From assembly GCF_000741255.1 (NCBI RefSeq), contig NZ_JGZB01000004.1:1-64000 (forward strand): 64,000 bases of DNA, written 5' to 3'. Positions 25,651 to 35,167 of the stretch are shown one piece after another. A program made the position numbers and the translations under genes. This stretch comes from Bifidobacterium magnum. Lineage in GTDB: Bacteria; Actinomycetota; Actinomycetes; Actinomycetales; Bifidobacteriaceae. Below the pieces are notes generated by a model that saw only the letters and a list, made by a program, of their open reading frames with translations, made no database searches and had not been told where the DNA came from. Numbering within the stretch: the stretch's first letter is position 1; each line of letters starts with the position of its first letter.

Positions 25651-27122
25651 TGTTCCTTCAACGCTTCCTCAATCATGGCCTTCATGATTGGGCCTGCTGC
25701 AAACGATCCGTAGAGGTCCACATTGTGCACGACTACGGCCACAGCAATCTTCGGATTGTCTGCCGGAGCAAATCCAATAACCCAGCCGTCAATGGAGCTG
25801 TTGTTCTCTCCAATCTGCGCGGTACCGGTTTTCACCGCCACCTTGACGCCGGGGATTGCCAAATTCTGATTTTCCTTCGTGACCACGGCTTCCATGGCCT
25901 GCGTGAGCTTGTTCGCGGTATCCGCGCTAAAGGCCTGGGAGTACACGGTCGGCTTCGTGTCGGGCATAACCGACAAGTCGCTGTAACGCACGCGGTCCAC
26001 GAGCGTGGGGTTCATAAGCTTGCCGTCATTGGCGATTGCGGAAGCCACCATGGCCATCTGCAGCGGCGTGGCCGTCACGTCGCCCTGACCGATGGAATCC
26101 AGCGCAAGCTTGTCAGGCGTCACATCCGTGGGGAATGTGGAGGCGACGGCGTCCATCGGAGAGCCGGCCACCATGTTCGGATCGATGCGGATGCGCTTGT
26201 CAAAGCCCAGCTTCTTGGCCATGTCGGCAATATTGCCGTCGCCAAGCGCCACGCCCAGCTGTGCGAACGCCGTATTCGACGAGTATGCGAGCGCGTCTTC
26301 CAGCGAAATCTTGCCGTTGACGCCGTCGGCCGCGGGAGTGGCGTTCGTCAGCTGCGTCACGGTGTTCGGCAGCGTGTAGGCGCCGCCCGCGTCCACCTGC
26401 GTATCGAGCTGGTATTTGCCGCTTTCCAACGCTGTGGCCATGACGACGGTTTTGAACGTGGATCCTGGCGGATACAGCTGGTCCGTGGCGCGGTTGAGCA
26501 TGGGGTTCTCCTGCTGGTTGACCAGCGTGGAGTAAGCTTGCGAGGCCTCGCCCGTATTATGGCTGGCCAGCTGGTTCGGATCATAGCTCGGCGTGCTCAC
26601 CATGGCGAGAATGCGGCCCGTATTCGGCTCGATGGCCACGGCAGCGCCGTCCTCCTGCTGTTGCGTCATGAGATTGTAGGCGACTGTCTGCAGGTCCGTG
26701 TCGATCGACGTTTCAATAGTCGCGCCCTGGTTCACCTGTCCCGTGAACAGCGCCTTGAGACGCTGCCAGAACATGGCGCTCGACTCTCCGGTCAGCAAAT
26801 CGTTCTCGCTCGCCTCAATACCGCGGTCAGCGGGTTGCGTCACCGAGAAATATCCTGTGATCGGAGCGTATTCCGGTCCGTTGGCATACGATCGCTGGTA
26901 CGCGAACGAGTCGTCGGACGGGTCCGATTTTGCCAGCACCGTTCCGTTCGCGGCCAAAATGGAACCGCGCGGCGCATCGTACTGTTTATATAACGATCGA
27001 ACGTTGCGCGAGTCGATATCGAGCGAGTGCGCGCGCACGACCATAATAAGCGAGCTGGAAATGCCAAGGATCACAAACAGCACAATGACGGCCGTGAACA
27101 GCTGACGAAGCGTTCGATTCAC
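25647..27122 (-). CDS. pbpA: Class B penicillin-binding protein (PbpA)
   Basis: 491 residues. N-terminal membrane anchor (LFTAVIVLFVILGISSSLIMVV, about 8-29), dimerisation region, and transpeptidase domain with all three motifs: STFK (in PPGSTFKTV, active-site Ser), SSN and KTGTAQ. Crosslinks peptidoglycan outside the membrane. Forms the glycosyltransferase/transpeptidase pair with the FtsW/RodA-type protein of the next upstream gene; the two genes overlap by 4 bp. Confidence 0.95.
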   Translation of the reverse strand: MNRTLRQLFTAVIVLFVILGISSSLIMVVRAHSLDIDSRNVRSLYKQYDAPRGSILAANGTVLAKSDPSDDSFAYQRSYANGPEYAPITGYFSVTQPADRGIEASENDLLTGESSAMFWQRLKALFTGQVNQGATIETSIDTDLQTVAYNLMTQQQEDGAAVAIEPNTGRILAMVSTPSYDPNQLASHNTGEASQAYSTLVNQQENPMLNRATDQLYPPGSTFKTVVMATALESGKYQLDTQVDAGGAYTLPNTVTQLTNATPAADGVNGKISLEDALAYSSNTAFAQLGVALGDGNIADMAKKLGFDKRIRIDPNMVAGSPMDAVASTFPTDVTPDKLALDSIGQGDVTATPLQMAMVASAIANDGKLMNPTLVDRVRYSDLSVMPDTKPTVYSQAFSADTANKLTQAMEAVVTKENQNLAIPGVKVAVKTGTAQIGENNSSIDGWVIGFAPADNPKIAVAVVVHNVDLYGSFAAGPIMKAMIEEALKEQ

Positions 27123-28612
27123 GACTGATCACCTCCCTGTTTGATGACTTGCGTTTCATCATTGTTCGGCGTTGCCTGCGGGAATTGCGACGTACGCGGC
27201 ATGGGCGGCTCGTCACTGCGTTCGTGAGAGGCGGAAGCATGGCGCGACTCGTTCTCGCGCTTGCGGTCGTTGATCGCGTTGATCGCCTGCATTTGGAACG
27301 TTTCGCTGGAAATGTCGGCTTCCGGCTTGTTCGCGGAATTCGACATGATCACGAGCAACGCCATAAGAATATAGTTGGCCACAAGGCTGGAACCGCCGGC
27401 TGCCATAAACGGCATCGTCAGGCCCGTAAGCGGAATGACCAGCGTGATGCCGCCCACCACGGTGAACACCTGGAACGCCATCGTGAATGCGAGTCCGCTG
27501 GCCAGCAGCTTGCCGAAACCGTCCTTCAAACGCATGGCGATCAGCAGGCCCATGGCGACGATAAGCAGATACATCATGAGCACGGCGAACACGCCCACCA
27601 AACCAAGTTCCTCGCCCGTGGAGGCGAAGATGAAATCGGAGTTGGCCAGCGGCGTGATAGCCGGATATCCGTCGCCCAGACCCGTTCCGGACAGGCCGCC
27701 CGCAGCCAGGCCAAACAAGCCCGCCACCAGCTGGCTCGAGCCGCCCGGATACCTGTTGTATACGGCGGGATCCAACGGATGCAGCCATGCGCTGACGCGG
27801 TAGCCCACATGGGCGAACAGGTTGGCCGCGAGCACGCATCCCACGGCGAACGCGATAAAGCCGATCACAATCCAGCTCGGACGGTCCGTGGCCACATACA
27901 GCATCGCCACGAACATCGCAAAGAACATCAGCGAGGTGCCCAAATCGCTTTGCAAAATAAGCACGCCCATCGAAGCGAGCCAGACGACAATAATCGGGCC
28001 CAGGTCCTTCATGCGCGGCAACTGCAATCCCAGCACTTTCTTGCCGCCCACGGCCAGCTGGTCGCGGTGGTTGAACAGGTAGGACGCGAAGAAGAACGCG
28101 AGGAACAGTTTGGCGAACTCGCCGGGCTGCAACTGGTAGGAACCAATGCCGATCCAGATGCGGGCGCCGCCGATTTCACGGCCAAGGCCCGGAATCATGG
28201 GCGAGAGCAGCAACGCCAAACCGATCACCATGCTCACATACGAGAAGCGGCGTAGCACACGGTAATCGCGCATGAACACAATGAACAAGTCATAGCAGAC
28301 CAGCGCCAGCAGTATCCAGATGAGCTGGCGCAGCGCCACGGACGTGTCGTTTTCACGGTCGATGCGCGCAATCATAAGAATGCCGATGGCCGAAAGCAGG
28401 AACATGCAGGCCAACAGCGACTGGTTGGCGTAAGGCTGGAATTTGACCGTCAGGCCCCAGCTGACCACGAACAGCACGGCGAGCGCCACCATAAGCGTGA
28501 GCATCGTGCTGCCCGGGCCTTGCGCCGTACGCGCGAACATCTGGAAGAATCCCAGCGTCGCGGTCGCTATGGCGAGCAGCAATAATCCTAAGTATCGAAG
28601 TTGGCGTGCCAT
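27119..28612 (-). CDS. FtsW/RodA/SpoVE family peptidoglycan polymerase
   Basis: 497 residues with about 10-12 membrane helices. Family motifs seen: GGARIWIGIGSYQLQPGEFAKLFLAFFFA (about residues 149-177), LQSDLGTSLMFF and the late GLTMPFMAAGGSSL. A SEDS glycosyltransferase for glycan strands, partner of PbpA. A cytoplasmic C-terminal tail of about 70 residues rich in Glu/Arg/Ser/Asn follows. The stop and start codons overlap those of pstP and pbpA. RodA or FtsW cannot be decided from sequence alone; position favours RodA. Confidence 0.94.
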   Translation of the reverse strand: MARQLRYLGLLLLAIATATLGFFQMFARTAQGPGSTMLTLMVALAVLFVVSWGLTVKFQPYANQSLLACMFLLSAIGILMIARIDRENDTSVALRQLIWILLALVCYDLFIVFMRDYRVLRRFSYVSMVIGLALLLSPMIPGLGREIGGARIWIGIGSYQLQPGEFAKLFLAFFFASYLFNHRDQLAVGGKKVLGLQLPRMKDLGPIIVVWLASMGVLILQSDLGTSLMFFAMFVAMLYVATDRPSWIVIGFIAFAVGCVLAANLFAHVGYRVSAWLHPLDPAVYNRYPGGSSQLVAGLFGLAAGGLSGTGLGDGYPAITPLANSDFIFASTGEELGLVGVFAVLMMYLLIVAMGLLIAMRLKDGFGKLLASGLAFTMAFQVFTVVGGITLVIPLTGLTMPFMAAGGSSLVANYILMALLVIMSNSANKPEADISSETFQMQAINAINDRKRENESRHASASHERSDEPPMPRTSQFPQATPNNDETQVIKQGGDQS

Positions 28613-30492
28613 CAGTTCGCACCACTCTTCGCGTTATCGTCGGCATTGTCGCCGGCATTGCCGTTATCCGCGTTGTTGGCGGACTTGTCGGCGTTCTTGT
28701 CCGCGTCTTTCTGGGCGTTTTGGGCGGCCTTTTTGGCGGCGTCCTTCTTCGCTTGGGCTTCCTGCTCGTTCTTCGCTTGCAGTTCTTGCCACTGCTGGCG
28801 GATCAATTGCACGTGGTCCATCGCGTCGTCATAGGAATTGAACGTGATGGCCGTCTGCAGGCGGTCCTGCCACTGCTCGGGCAGTTCGCTGGTCTTGATA
28901 TCCGTTTTCTTGACGGCATGGAACAGCTCGATACCGAAAATGTTCGTCGGAACGCCTTGGAACACCGTGACCGTGTTGTTTTCGGAACCCAAATAGTATT
29001 GCGTCTGGCTCCACGCATACGCGGCCCAGGCCCCTATGAAGAGGGCGGCCAATACAATGGCAGCGACAACACCGCCGACCACGCGGTTGCGAAATCGGCG
29101 CGAACGGTCGGCTTTGCGCGCTTGCGCATGCTCAAGATGGATCGCGTCCACCACTTCCGGATCGTTCGGATCGGCCGTAAAGCGGCCGTCACTTTTCTGG
29201 ACCACGGGAATCTCTCCCGTATCCAAGTCGGGAATCTCGTCCTCTTTGGCGCGCACTTCGGACGGCTGCACCACGGTCTGCTCAGGCGGCTCCGGAGGCT
29301 GGACGGGAGCGGGGGCCGCGGTCGGAACCACGGGCGCGGGCTTGGCCAGTTCGGCCGCACGCTGCGCCGGCGAATTCTTCGCATACATCAGCGCCGGAGC
29401 GGACGCCACAGGACGGTTGACAATATCGGCAATGGCGGCCATGCTGGCGCTGGCGGCGCCGCCCACCAGCGGCGTCTGGTCTTCCAACGGGTTTTGCGGG
29501 CGCGCGAACGCGTCGCCGATCACGGCCGTCACATTGTCCGTGCTGCCGGCTTTCAGGGCCATGCCCACGAGCTTTTGCGCGCAATCCTGCGCGTCATGCA
29601 GCGTCTGCAGCGCCTCTTCAATCGTGCTCGATTCAAGCACGCCACACAGGCCGTCCGAGCACAGCAACAGTCGGTCGCCGGCCTGGGCGCGGCGAATGGC
29701 CACGTCCGGGTGCGCGTCGATGTCGAAGTCGCCCAGCACGCGCATAACCACATTGCGCTGCGGATGGTTGCGCGCCTCGGCTTCGGAGATGCGCTTCGTG
29801 TCGATCAAGTGCTGCACGTAGCTGTGGTCGCTCGTCAGACGTTCCAAACGGCCGCCGCGCAACAGATAGGCGCGCGAGTCGCCAATATGCGTCAACACCC
29901 AATAGTTGGAGATCAGGGAAATGGCCGTAATCGTAGTGCCCATGCCCGCAAGCTTGCGCTCGCGCTTGGCTTTGCCCACAATCGCATCATGCGCGGCGAG
30001 CACGGAATTTTCCATCATGTGCGCGGCCTGGGCGATGTCGCCTTGTGCGGAATCGGTTTCGATATGTGCCAGCGAACGCACGGCGATCGTGGAAGCCGTA
30101 TCGCCTCCCGCATGGCCGCCCATGCCGTCGCAAATGGCCACAAGATGTTCGCCCGCGAACGAGGAATCTTGGTTGTTGGAGCGTACGGTGCCCACATCGG
30201 ACACCGTGGTGGAGCGCATGATCAGCGGCACCTGCACGGGCGCGATTACGGGCACTACAGGCACAACGGGCACGGAAGCCGTGATCGGGATATCCTCCGC
30301 GGAATCCGCGAAATCCGCAGCATTCGCGGAATCTATGGGATCGGCCGTGAACATCGGGTCTGCCTCTGCATAGATATCCGCCGACGGTGCGGGAGGCTCG
30401 GGAATATGCTGCTGCAACGGTTGAGTAGGCAGTTCATCCTGCGGTTCGCGCTGCGGCAAACGCAGGGTTTCAAAATCATCGGAAGACGCCAT
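28612..30492 (-). CDS. pstP: PP2C family protein phosphatase with extended N-terminus
   Basis: 626 residues from ATG 30492, which has GAGG five bases upstream; a GTG at 30498 is less likely because it would sit on that site. PP2C domain (about 91-320): SDVGTVRSNNQDS, VAICDGMGGHAGGDTAS, ISNYWVLTHIGDSRAYL, LLLCSDGL. A Pro/Ala-rich linker, a membrane helix (about 470-495) and an Ala/Lys/Asp-rich tail follow. Removes phosphate from PknA/PknB targets. About 90 residues rich in Pro/Asp/Ala precede the catalytic domain, absent in the mycobacterial enzyme. Overlaps ftsW by 1 bp. Confidence 0.93.
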   Translation of the reverse strand: MASSDDFETLRLPQREPQDELPTQPLQQHIPEPPAPSADIYAEADPMFTADPIDSANAADFADSAEDIPITASVPVVPVVPVIAPVQVPLIMRSTTVSDVGTVRSNNQDSSFAGEHLVAICDGMGGHAGGDTASTIAVRSLAHIETDSAQGDIAQAAHMMENSVLAAHDAIVGKAKRERKLAGMGTTITAISLISNYWVLTHIGDSRAYLLRGGRLERLTSDHSYVQHLIDTKRISEAEARNHPQRNVVMRVLGDFDIDAHPDVAIRRAQAGDRLLLCSDGLCGVLESSTIEEALQTLHDAQDCAQKLVGMALKAGSTDNVTAVIGDAFARPQNPLEDQTPLVGGAASASMAAIADIVNRPVASAPALMYAKNSPAQRAAELAKPAPVVPTAAPAPVQPPEPPEQTVVQPSEVRAKEDEIPDLDTGEIPVVQKSDGRFTADPNDPEVVDAIHLEHAQARKADRSRRFRNRVVGGVVAAIVLAALFIGAWAAYAWSQTQYYLGSENNTVTVFQGVPTNIFGIELFHAVKKTDIKTSELPEQWQDRLQTAITFNSYDDAMDHVQLIRQQWQELQAKNEQEAQAKKDAAKKAAQNAQKDADKNADKSANNADNGNAGDNADDNAKSGAN

Positions 30493-30494
30493 GG

Positions 30495-31025
30495 TCACCT
30501 CAATTCGAAGGTGGTGGCGCCAATGCGAACCGGTACTCCAGCCGGAAGCATGGTAGGTGCAGCGATGCGCTGCTGGTTCACTATAGTGCCGTTGGTACTG
30601 TTGAGATCCTCAATGGCCCAGGATCCCGTGCTGGGATCCGGATACACGCGGGCATGGTGCGAGGAAACGAATTCGTCGTCAAGCACCACGGTATTCGATG
30701 GCGCTCGACCTAACGTAATGGTGGAACCCGTTAACGGAACCGACGTGCCTGCCAGCGGGCCGTCAATCACCACTAGCAGCGTGGGCTGGACGCCATGGCG
30801 AGGCGTATGCCTCGAAGCGTGCGTGGTGCGCATGGGCTGTGCGCTACGCGTGGGCGATTGTGCGGTTTTGCGGGCTTTACGGTCCTTGCGGCGGCGTGCG
30901 CGCGACTTGTGCGGGCTCAAGACCTCAACGTCTCGGTACAGCGAGCGTACGACGAGCCATACGAACACCCATAACAGTATGAGGAATCCGTATTTGAGGA
31001 CCGTGAATGTCAGTTCAGTAATCAT
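30495..31025 (-). CDS. fhaB: FHA domain protein, FhaB-like
   Basis: 176 residues. N-terminal membrane helix (YGFLILLWVFVWLVVRSLY, about 12-30), a basic linker, and a C-terminal FHA domain (about 80-176) with GRAPSNTVVLDDEFVSSHHARVY and LNSTNGT, the phosphothreonine-binding motifs. In relatives it is a phospho-dependent scaffold for cell division proteins. Its stop codon lies 3 bp from the pstP start. Order fhaA-fhaB-pstP is the conserved actinobacterial one. Confidence 0.92.
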   Translation of the reverse strand: MITELTFTVLKYGFLILLWVFVWLVVRSLYRDVEVLSPHKSRARRRKDRKARKTAQSPTRSAQPMRTTHASRHTPRHGVQPTLLVVIDGPLAGTSVPLTGSTITLGRAPSNTVVLDDEFVSSHHARVYPDPSTGSWAIEDLNSTNGTIVNQQRIAAPTMLPAGVPVRIGATTFELR

Positions 31026-31050
31026 AAGCTGCAGCTATGCGTTCCTGGTG

Positions 31051-31752
31051 TCACTCCTGGTCTTGGGAGGAAGCCCAATACAGGATGCGGGTACGGCCGA
31101 TCGTGATGGTGTTGCCGTCCAGCAACGTGGCCGCCGGAACCTGGTGGCCTTCCACATACGTGCCGTTGGTGGAACCCAGATCGCGGGCCACCACACCGTT
31201 GTCGGTAATGTCGATTTCCAAATGCTTGCGCGAGATGCCCGGATCGTCGATCACAATGTCGCAGCCCGAGCCGCGGCCGATGATCGTCTTGTCCTTGGTC
31301 AGCAGGTATTGGCTGTTGTTGACTTCCAGCATCGGGCAATCCTCGATTTGCGCGTCCGTGGTCACGGGCACGGCGTTGCCCTGCACGGATTCGCTCGTCA
31401 GCTTGAAGTTGCCCTTGGAAAGATTCAAATCTTCTTCGAAAATAACCACTACGGGGCCCACGAAAGCGTAATGCTGGCTCTTGGCGTACTGGGTGAGGTT
31501 GCCGGCAAGTTCGTTGGCCAACGCCTCGGAACCCCACTGGTCAATGCGGTCGAAGTCCGCGGTGCTCAATTTAAAGCGGTATTCGTTCGGTGCTACGGTG
31601 CGGTCGCGGCCTACCGGCATGGCTTCCGCATCAATCTCACGTTCAAGTGCGCTGGAGAGGTCTACTGGCTGCAGGTCTTTGGAGCCAAACTTGGCAAACA
31701 CTCCGTTTACCGCGCCCTCTACGCTCTTTTCGAATCGATCAAGAACGCTCAT
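31051..31752 (-). CDS. fhaA: DUF3662 and FHA domain protein, FhaA-like
   Basis: 233 residues. N-terminal DUF3662 domain (about 1-110, starts MSVLDRFEKSVEGAVNGVF) followed by an FHA domain (about 145-230) with GRGSGCDIVIDDPGISRKHLEI and STNGTYVEGH. Recruits phosphorylated envelope proteins such as MviN-like flippases in mycobacteria. The first gene of the seven-gene envelope operon. The 220-bp gap to the divergent peptidase gene holds the operon promoter, which I could not locate with confidence. Confidence 0.93.
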   Translation of the reverse strand: MSVLDRFEKSVEGAVNGVFAKFGSKDLQPVDLSSALEREIDAEAMPVGRDRTVAPNEYRFKLSTADFDRIDQWGSEALANELAGNLTQYAKSQHYAFVGPVVVIFEEDLNLSKGNFKLTSESVQGNAVPVTTDAQIEDCPMLEVNNSQYLLTKDKTIIGRGSGCDIVIDDPGISRKHLEIDITDNGVVARDLGSTNGTYVEGHQVPAATLLDGNTITIGRTRILYWASSQDQE

Positions 31753-31972
31753 GATCCGTCCCTTTCTTTCTGTTCCATCCTACGCGTTGGCGGCCGCCTC
31801 GCCAATGGTGTAGCGAACGTCCCTTATCTCAAATTGTAACGATTCTCGTCTCCTACGGTATACGAATGCGGCTACAGCAATATATATGACATAGAAAATG
31901 CGCGATACACCAGTATACAAAAAAGCTGGTGGCATCCATTTGCGGACGTATGCAAAAGGTATGGTGGGAACC

Positions 31973-34309
31973 ATGAATGATTCCGTACTTATTCGCGATT
32001 CAATCGCCAATTACGCCGCCCATAAAGCGAACACGGTCCGCTTCACGTGCGGCTCCCCGAAGGCCATGCGCGTATTCGCAGACGGTTCGCGCATGCTGTT
32101 CCTTCGTTCTTCCGGAGACCAGGATACGGTCGCGTCATTGTGGATGGCGACTATTGACCGTTACGGCGACAACAAGCCCGCGGAAACGCTGGTGGCCGAT
32201 CCTCGCACGCTGATCGACGGCAACGAGGAAGTGCCGCCCGAGGAACGCGCCCGCCGCGAACGCGCACGTGAGGCCGGAACGGGCATTGTGGACTACAGCG
32301 CGGACGTGGAAGGCCGCGTGGTGGCGTTCACCGTAAACGGTGCGCTGTTTGTGACCGAAGTGGATGTGGCGGGCGGCCCGTCGCAAACACGTCGCATTGT
32401 GCCGAACTTCATTCACGCCGAAGACGAGCAGTTCGCCTCGCCCGTGTTGAACCCGCGTATGTCCGCGGACGGTACGCGAGTAGCGTATTCCACGGGATCC
32501 GCGCTTGTCGTGGTGAATTTGAACGACAATTCCGCCGCCGCCGTTATGACGGTACCGGCTGAACGCCGCGATGTGGTCAAGGTCGGCCTCGCCGAATTCG
32601 CCGCCGGTGAGGAAATGGACCGTTATGAAGGATTCTGGTGGGGCCCCGACAGCCGCACATTGCTCGTGGAAGAGTTCGATTCCACCGAAGAGCCGCTGTG
32701 GTACATCAGCGATCCCGTGCATCCTGACCGCAACGCCATGCCGCACCGCTATCCGCGAGCCCTTACGCACAACGCCATCGTCTCGCTGACGGCCGTGCGC
32801 CTTGAAGAGGACGGCCCGCAGCGCGAGGCGCTAGCCCCTGTCGAATGGGATCGCGAAGCCTTCGAATACTTGGCCGTGGTGCGCTGGGAATTCGGCCATT
32901 TGCCGGTTATACAGGTGCAGAACCGCGCCCAGACCGACGACCGCATCCTCGAAATCGTGATGCCCGATGCCAAGCAGTGGGACAAGCATGAGGATCACAA
33001 GCCGCTGCATACGCGCGAACTCGACCGTCACCACAACGACCAGTGGCTCGACCTTGTACAGGGCACGCCCTGCTACGCGGGCAAGTGGATCGTGTGTGCG
33101 GAAAACGACATGCTCAACGACACGAACCGCCTGACGATCAACGGCATTGCGTTCACGCCGGCCGGCTGGCAGGTGCGCAAGGTGCTTGACGCCAATGAGC
33201 ACAACGTGTTGTGTGTGGTCCAGCGCACGCCGGAACTTGCGCCCGATGTGCCGCAAGAGTGGGAATCCACGAAGCAGTACCATGATGCGCGCAGCTATGA
33301 CGTGGTCACTATCGACTATGACGGCAACATCACTCCCGTCACCACGGAACCGGGCGTTTGGACGGCCGCGCGCGCCGGCGACGGCATTGTCGTATCCGGC
33401 CGCACGATGAGCACGCCGCGCACCGTCACCGAATTCAGCTGCGCCGGCCAGTCGCTGCTCGTACGCAACTTGGCAGCCGAACCCGGCTTTACGCCCAACG
33501 TACGGTTCACGACGCTCGGCGAGGACCACATGTTCGCCGCCATCATCACGCCAATGGCTCCAGAAGGCGGCGAAATCAACGAAAATGACGCCCCGAAGAA
33601 GCTCCCCGTCATCATGCAGCCGTACGGCGGACCGGGATTCCAGCGCGTCACGATGAGCGTGAACGAGTATTGGGACGCGCAATGGTGGGCCGAACAAGGC
33701 TACATGGTCGTCATCTGTGACGGCCACGGCACCACGGGACGCGGACCGAAGTGGGACCGCGCCATTTGGCACACGATGAAGCAAGTGACGCTTGACGACC
33801 AAGTGCACGCAGTCCAGGCCCTCAACGGCGCCATCGATGAGCTCAACGCCGCCAAGGAAGCGGACGAAGCCGTGCTGCCGCAAGCGGATACGGACCATGT
33901 GGGCATTATGGGATGGTCGTACGGCGGCTTCCTTTCGGCGCTCGCCGTGCTCGATGCTCCCGACACCTTCGCTGCGGCTTGCGCGGGCGCTCCGCCAACC
34001 GATTGGACGCTGTACGACACGCATTACACGGAGCGTTATTTGGGGTTGGAAGAGCGGACCTACGAGGACAACTCGATTATCAAGGACGCCCCTCGCCTGA
34101 GCCGTCCGCTGATGCTCATCCACGGTTTCGCCGACGACAACGTGACGATTGCGCACAGCCTGCGCCTGTCTGAAGCGTTGCTCGCCGCGGGCAAGGAACA
34201 CACGTTCCTGCCGCTGAACGGCATTACGCACATGACCAATGATCCGGTTGTGGCGCACAATCTGCTGCTGCTTCAGCTCGACTTCCTCGACAAAGCGCTG
34301 AAGCACTGA
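31973..34309 (+). CDS. S9 family prolyl oligopeptidase (dipeptidyl peptidase IV-like)
   Basis: 778 residues from ATG 31973 (GGTGGGAACC upstream); in-frame ATGs at 31898 and 31961 are possible but less supported. An N-terminal beta-propeller domain (about 30-500) and a C-terminal hydrolase domain. Catalytic Ser649 in GWSYGGF, Asp pair near 721-722 in HGFADDN, His753 in GITH. Cleaves dipeptides, often after proline, from peptides. No signal peptide, so probably cytosolic. Divergent from fhaA. Full-length for the family. Confidence 0.9.
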   Translation: MNDSVLIRDSIANYAAHKANTVRFTCGSPKAMRVFADGSRMLFLRSSGDQDTVASLWMATIDRYGDNKPAETLVADPRTLIDGNEEVPPEERARRERAREAGTGIVDYSADVEGRVVAFTVNGALFVTEVDVAGGPSQTRRIVPNFIHAEDEQFASPVLNPRMSADGTRVAYSTGSALVVVNLNDNSAAAVMTVPAERRDVVKVGLAEFAAGEEMDRYEGFWWGPDSRTLLVEEFDSTEEPLWYISDPVHPDRNAMPHRYPRALTHNAIVSLTAVRLEEDGPQREALAPVEWDREAFEYLAVVRWEFGHLPVIQVQNRAQTDDRILEIVMPDAKQWDKHEDHKPLHTRELDRHHNDQWLDLVQGTPCYAGKWIVCAENDMLNDTNRLTINGIAFTPAGWQVRKVLDANEHNVLCVVQRTPELAPDVPQEWESTKQYHDARSYDVVTIDYDGNITPVTTEPGVWTAARAGDGIVVSGRTMSTPRTVTEFSCAGQSLLVRNLAAEPGFTPNVRFTTLGEDHMFAAIITPMAPEGGEINENDAPKKLPVIMQPYGGPGFQRVTMSVNEYWDAQWWAEQGYMVVICDGHGTTGRGPKWDRAIWHTMKQVTLDDQVHAVQALNGAIDELNAAKEADEAVLPQADTDHVGIMGWSYGGFLSALAVLDAPDTFAAACAGAPPTDWTLYDTHYTERYLGLEERTYEDNSIIKDAPRLSRPLMLIHGFADDNVTIAHSLRLSEALLAAGKEHTFLPLNGITHMTNDPVVAHNLLLLQLDFLDKALKH

Positions 34310-34327
34310 TTCAAGGGCGGCTAACGA

Positions 34328-35167
34328 TTATTTGCTGCCTACAAGGATCTCGGCCTGCACGGTGATGCGGTCCACGGACCGCAAATCCACGCGGTCGAGA
34401 TCCACATTGAAAAATAACGGCGTCATATGCGCGAACGCGAGCACGTCCTCGGCCGGCATCTGCATCGTTTGCGACACCGTGAACTGACGCATGTTCGGCA
34501 CGTGCTCGCGGAACATCGTCACGACCTTGTCGTTGGAATAATGCGCGCCGTTACTTAATTGATTGGCCGCGGCCTCGCGCAGTTCCTGAACGTGCGCGGC
34601 GCCGGGAACGACTTTCACAATCGTGCCGTGCTCAGTCAGCAGCCGGTCGAATTCCGCATAATTGGCCGGAGAAAAAATGTCGATAATGCAGTCGATTGTG
34701 TGCGACTGCAGCGGAATGTCCATTAAATTGCCGACAAACCACGCGATGTTGCTCGTCATATCCTCACGTGCGCCAATTTGAATCGACGATTTGGCAATAT
34801 CGAACGCGAATATTTGGGCGGACGAATCGGATTGCGCGATCGCGCGCGAATAGAAACCCTCTCCGCAACCCACATCGAGAATCGTGCGCGGATTGGCGGA
34901 CGTGACGGTTTCCAGCACGGCGTCGCGGATATGGTCGTAGTATCCGGCCGCCAGAATGCGGCCACGGTCGGCGAATAAATCGGAATTATAAAAATCGGAC
35001 TGTTTCGCGGACGGATCCAAATTGACGTATCCCTGCCGCGCAAGGTCGAAACAGTGCCGGTTGACGCAACGCAGGCTCTGTCCGTCCAACATAAGCGGCT
35101 CATGGCAGTTCGGGCAGCGGAAATACTGGTCGGACTGGGCGAAACGGGCGATTTTTGCGGGACTCAT
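34328..35167 (-). CDS. 23S rRNA (guanine-N1)-methyltransferase, RlmA type
   Basis: 279 residues from ATG 35167. N-terminal zinc site (FRCPNCHEPL and RCVNRHCFDLARQGYVNL), typical of RlmA(I/II)/TlrB enzymes, then a SAM domain with ILDVGCGEGFYS and FAFDIAKSSI. Methylates a guanine in 23S rRNA helix 35; some relatives affect macrolide sensitivity. The start overlaps the stop of the upstream EamA gene (TAATG), so the genes are coupled. An upstream open frame exists but is antisense shadow to the EamA gene. Confidence 0.85.
   Translation of the reverse strand: MSPAKIARFAQSDQYFRCPNCHEPLMLDGQSLRCVNRHCFDLARQGYVNLDPSAKQSDFYNSDLFADRGRILAAGYYDHIRDAVLETVTSANPRTILDVGCGEGFYSRAIAQSDSSAQIFAFDIAKSSIQIGAREDMTSNIAWFVGNLMDIPLQSHTIDCIIDIFSPANYAEFDRLLTEHGTIVKVVPGAAHVQELREAAANQLSNGAHYSNDKVVTMFREHVPNMRQFTVSQTMQMPAEDVLAFAHMTPLFFNVDLDRVDLRSVDRITVQAEILVGSK

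Noticed and set aside
28606..31839. 1077-codon open plus-strand frame
   Set aside because: It is a shadow of the pstP-fhaB-fhaA genes on the opposite strand, Arg/His/Gly-rich with no recognisable domain. GC-rich codon use often leaves such frames open.
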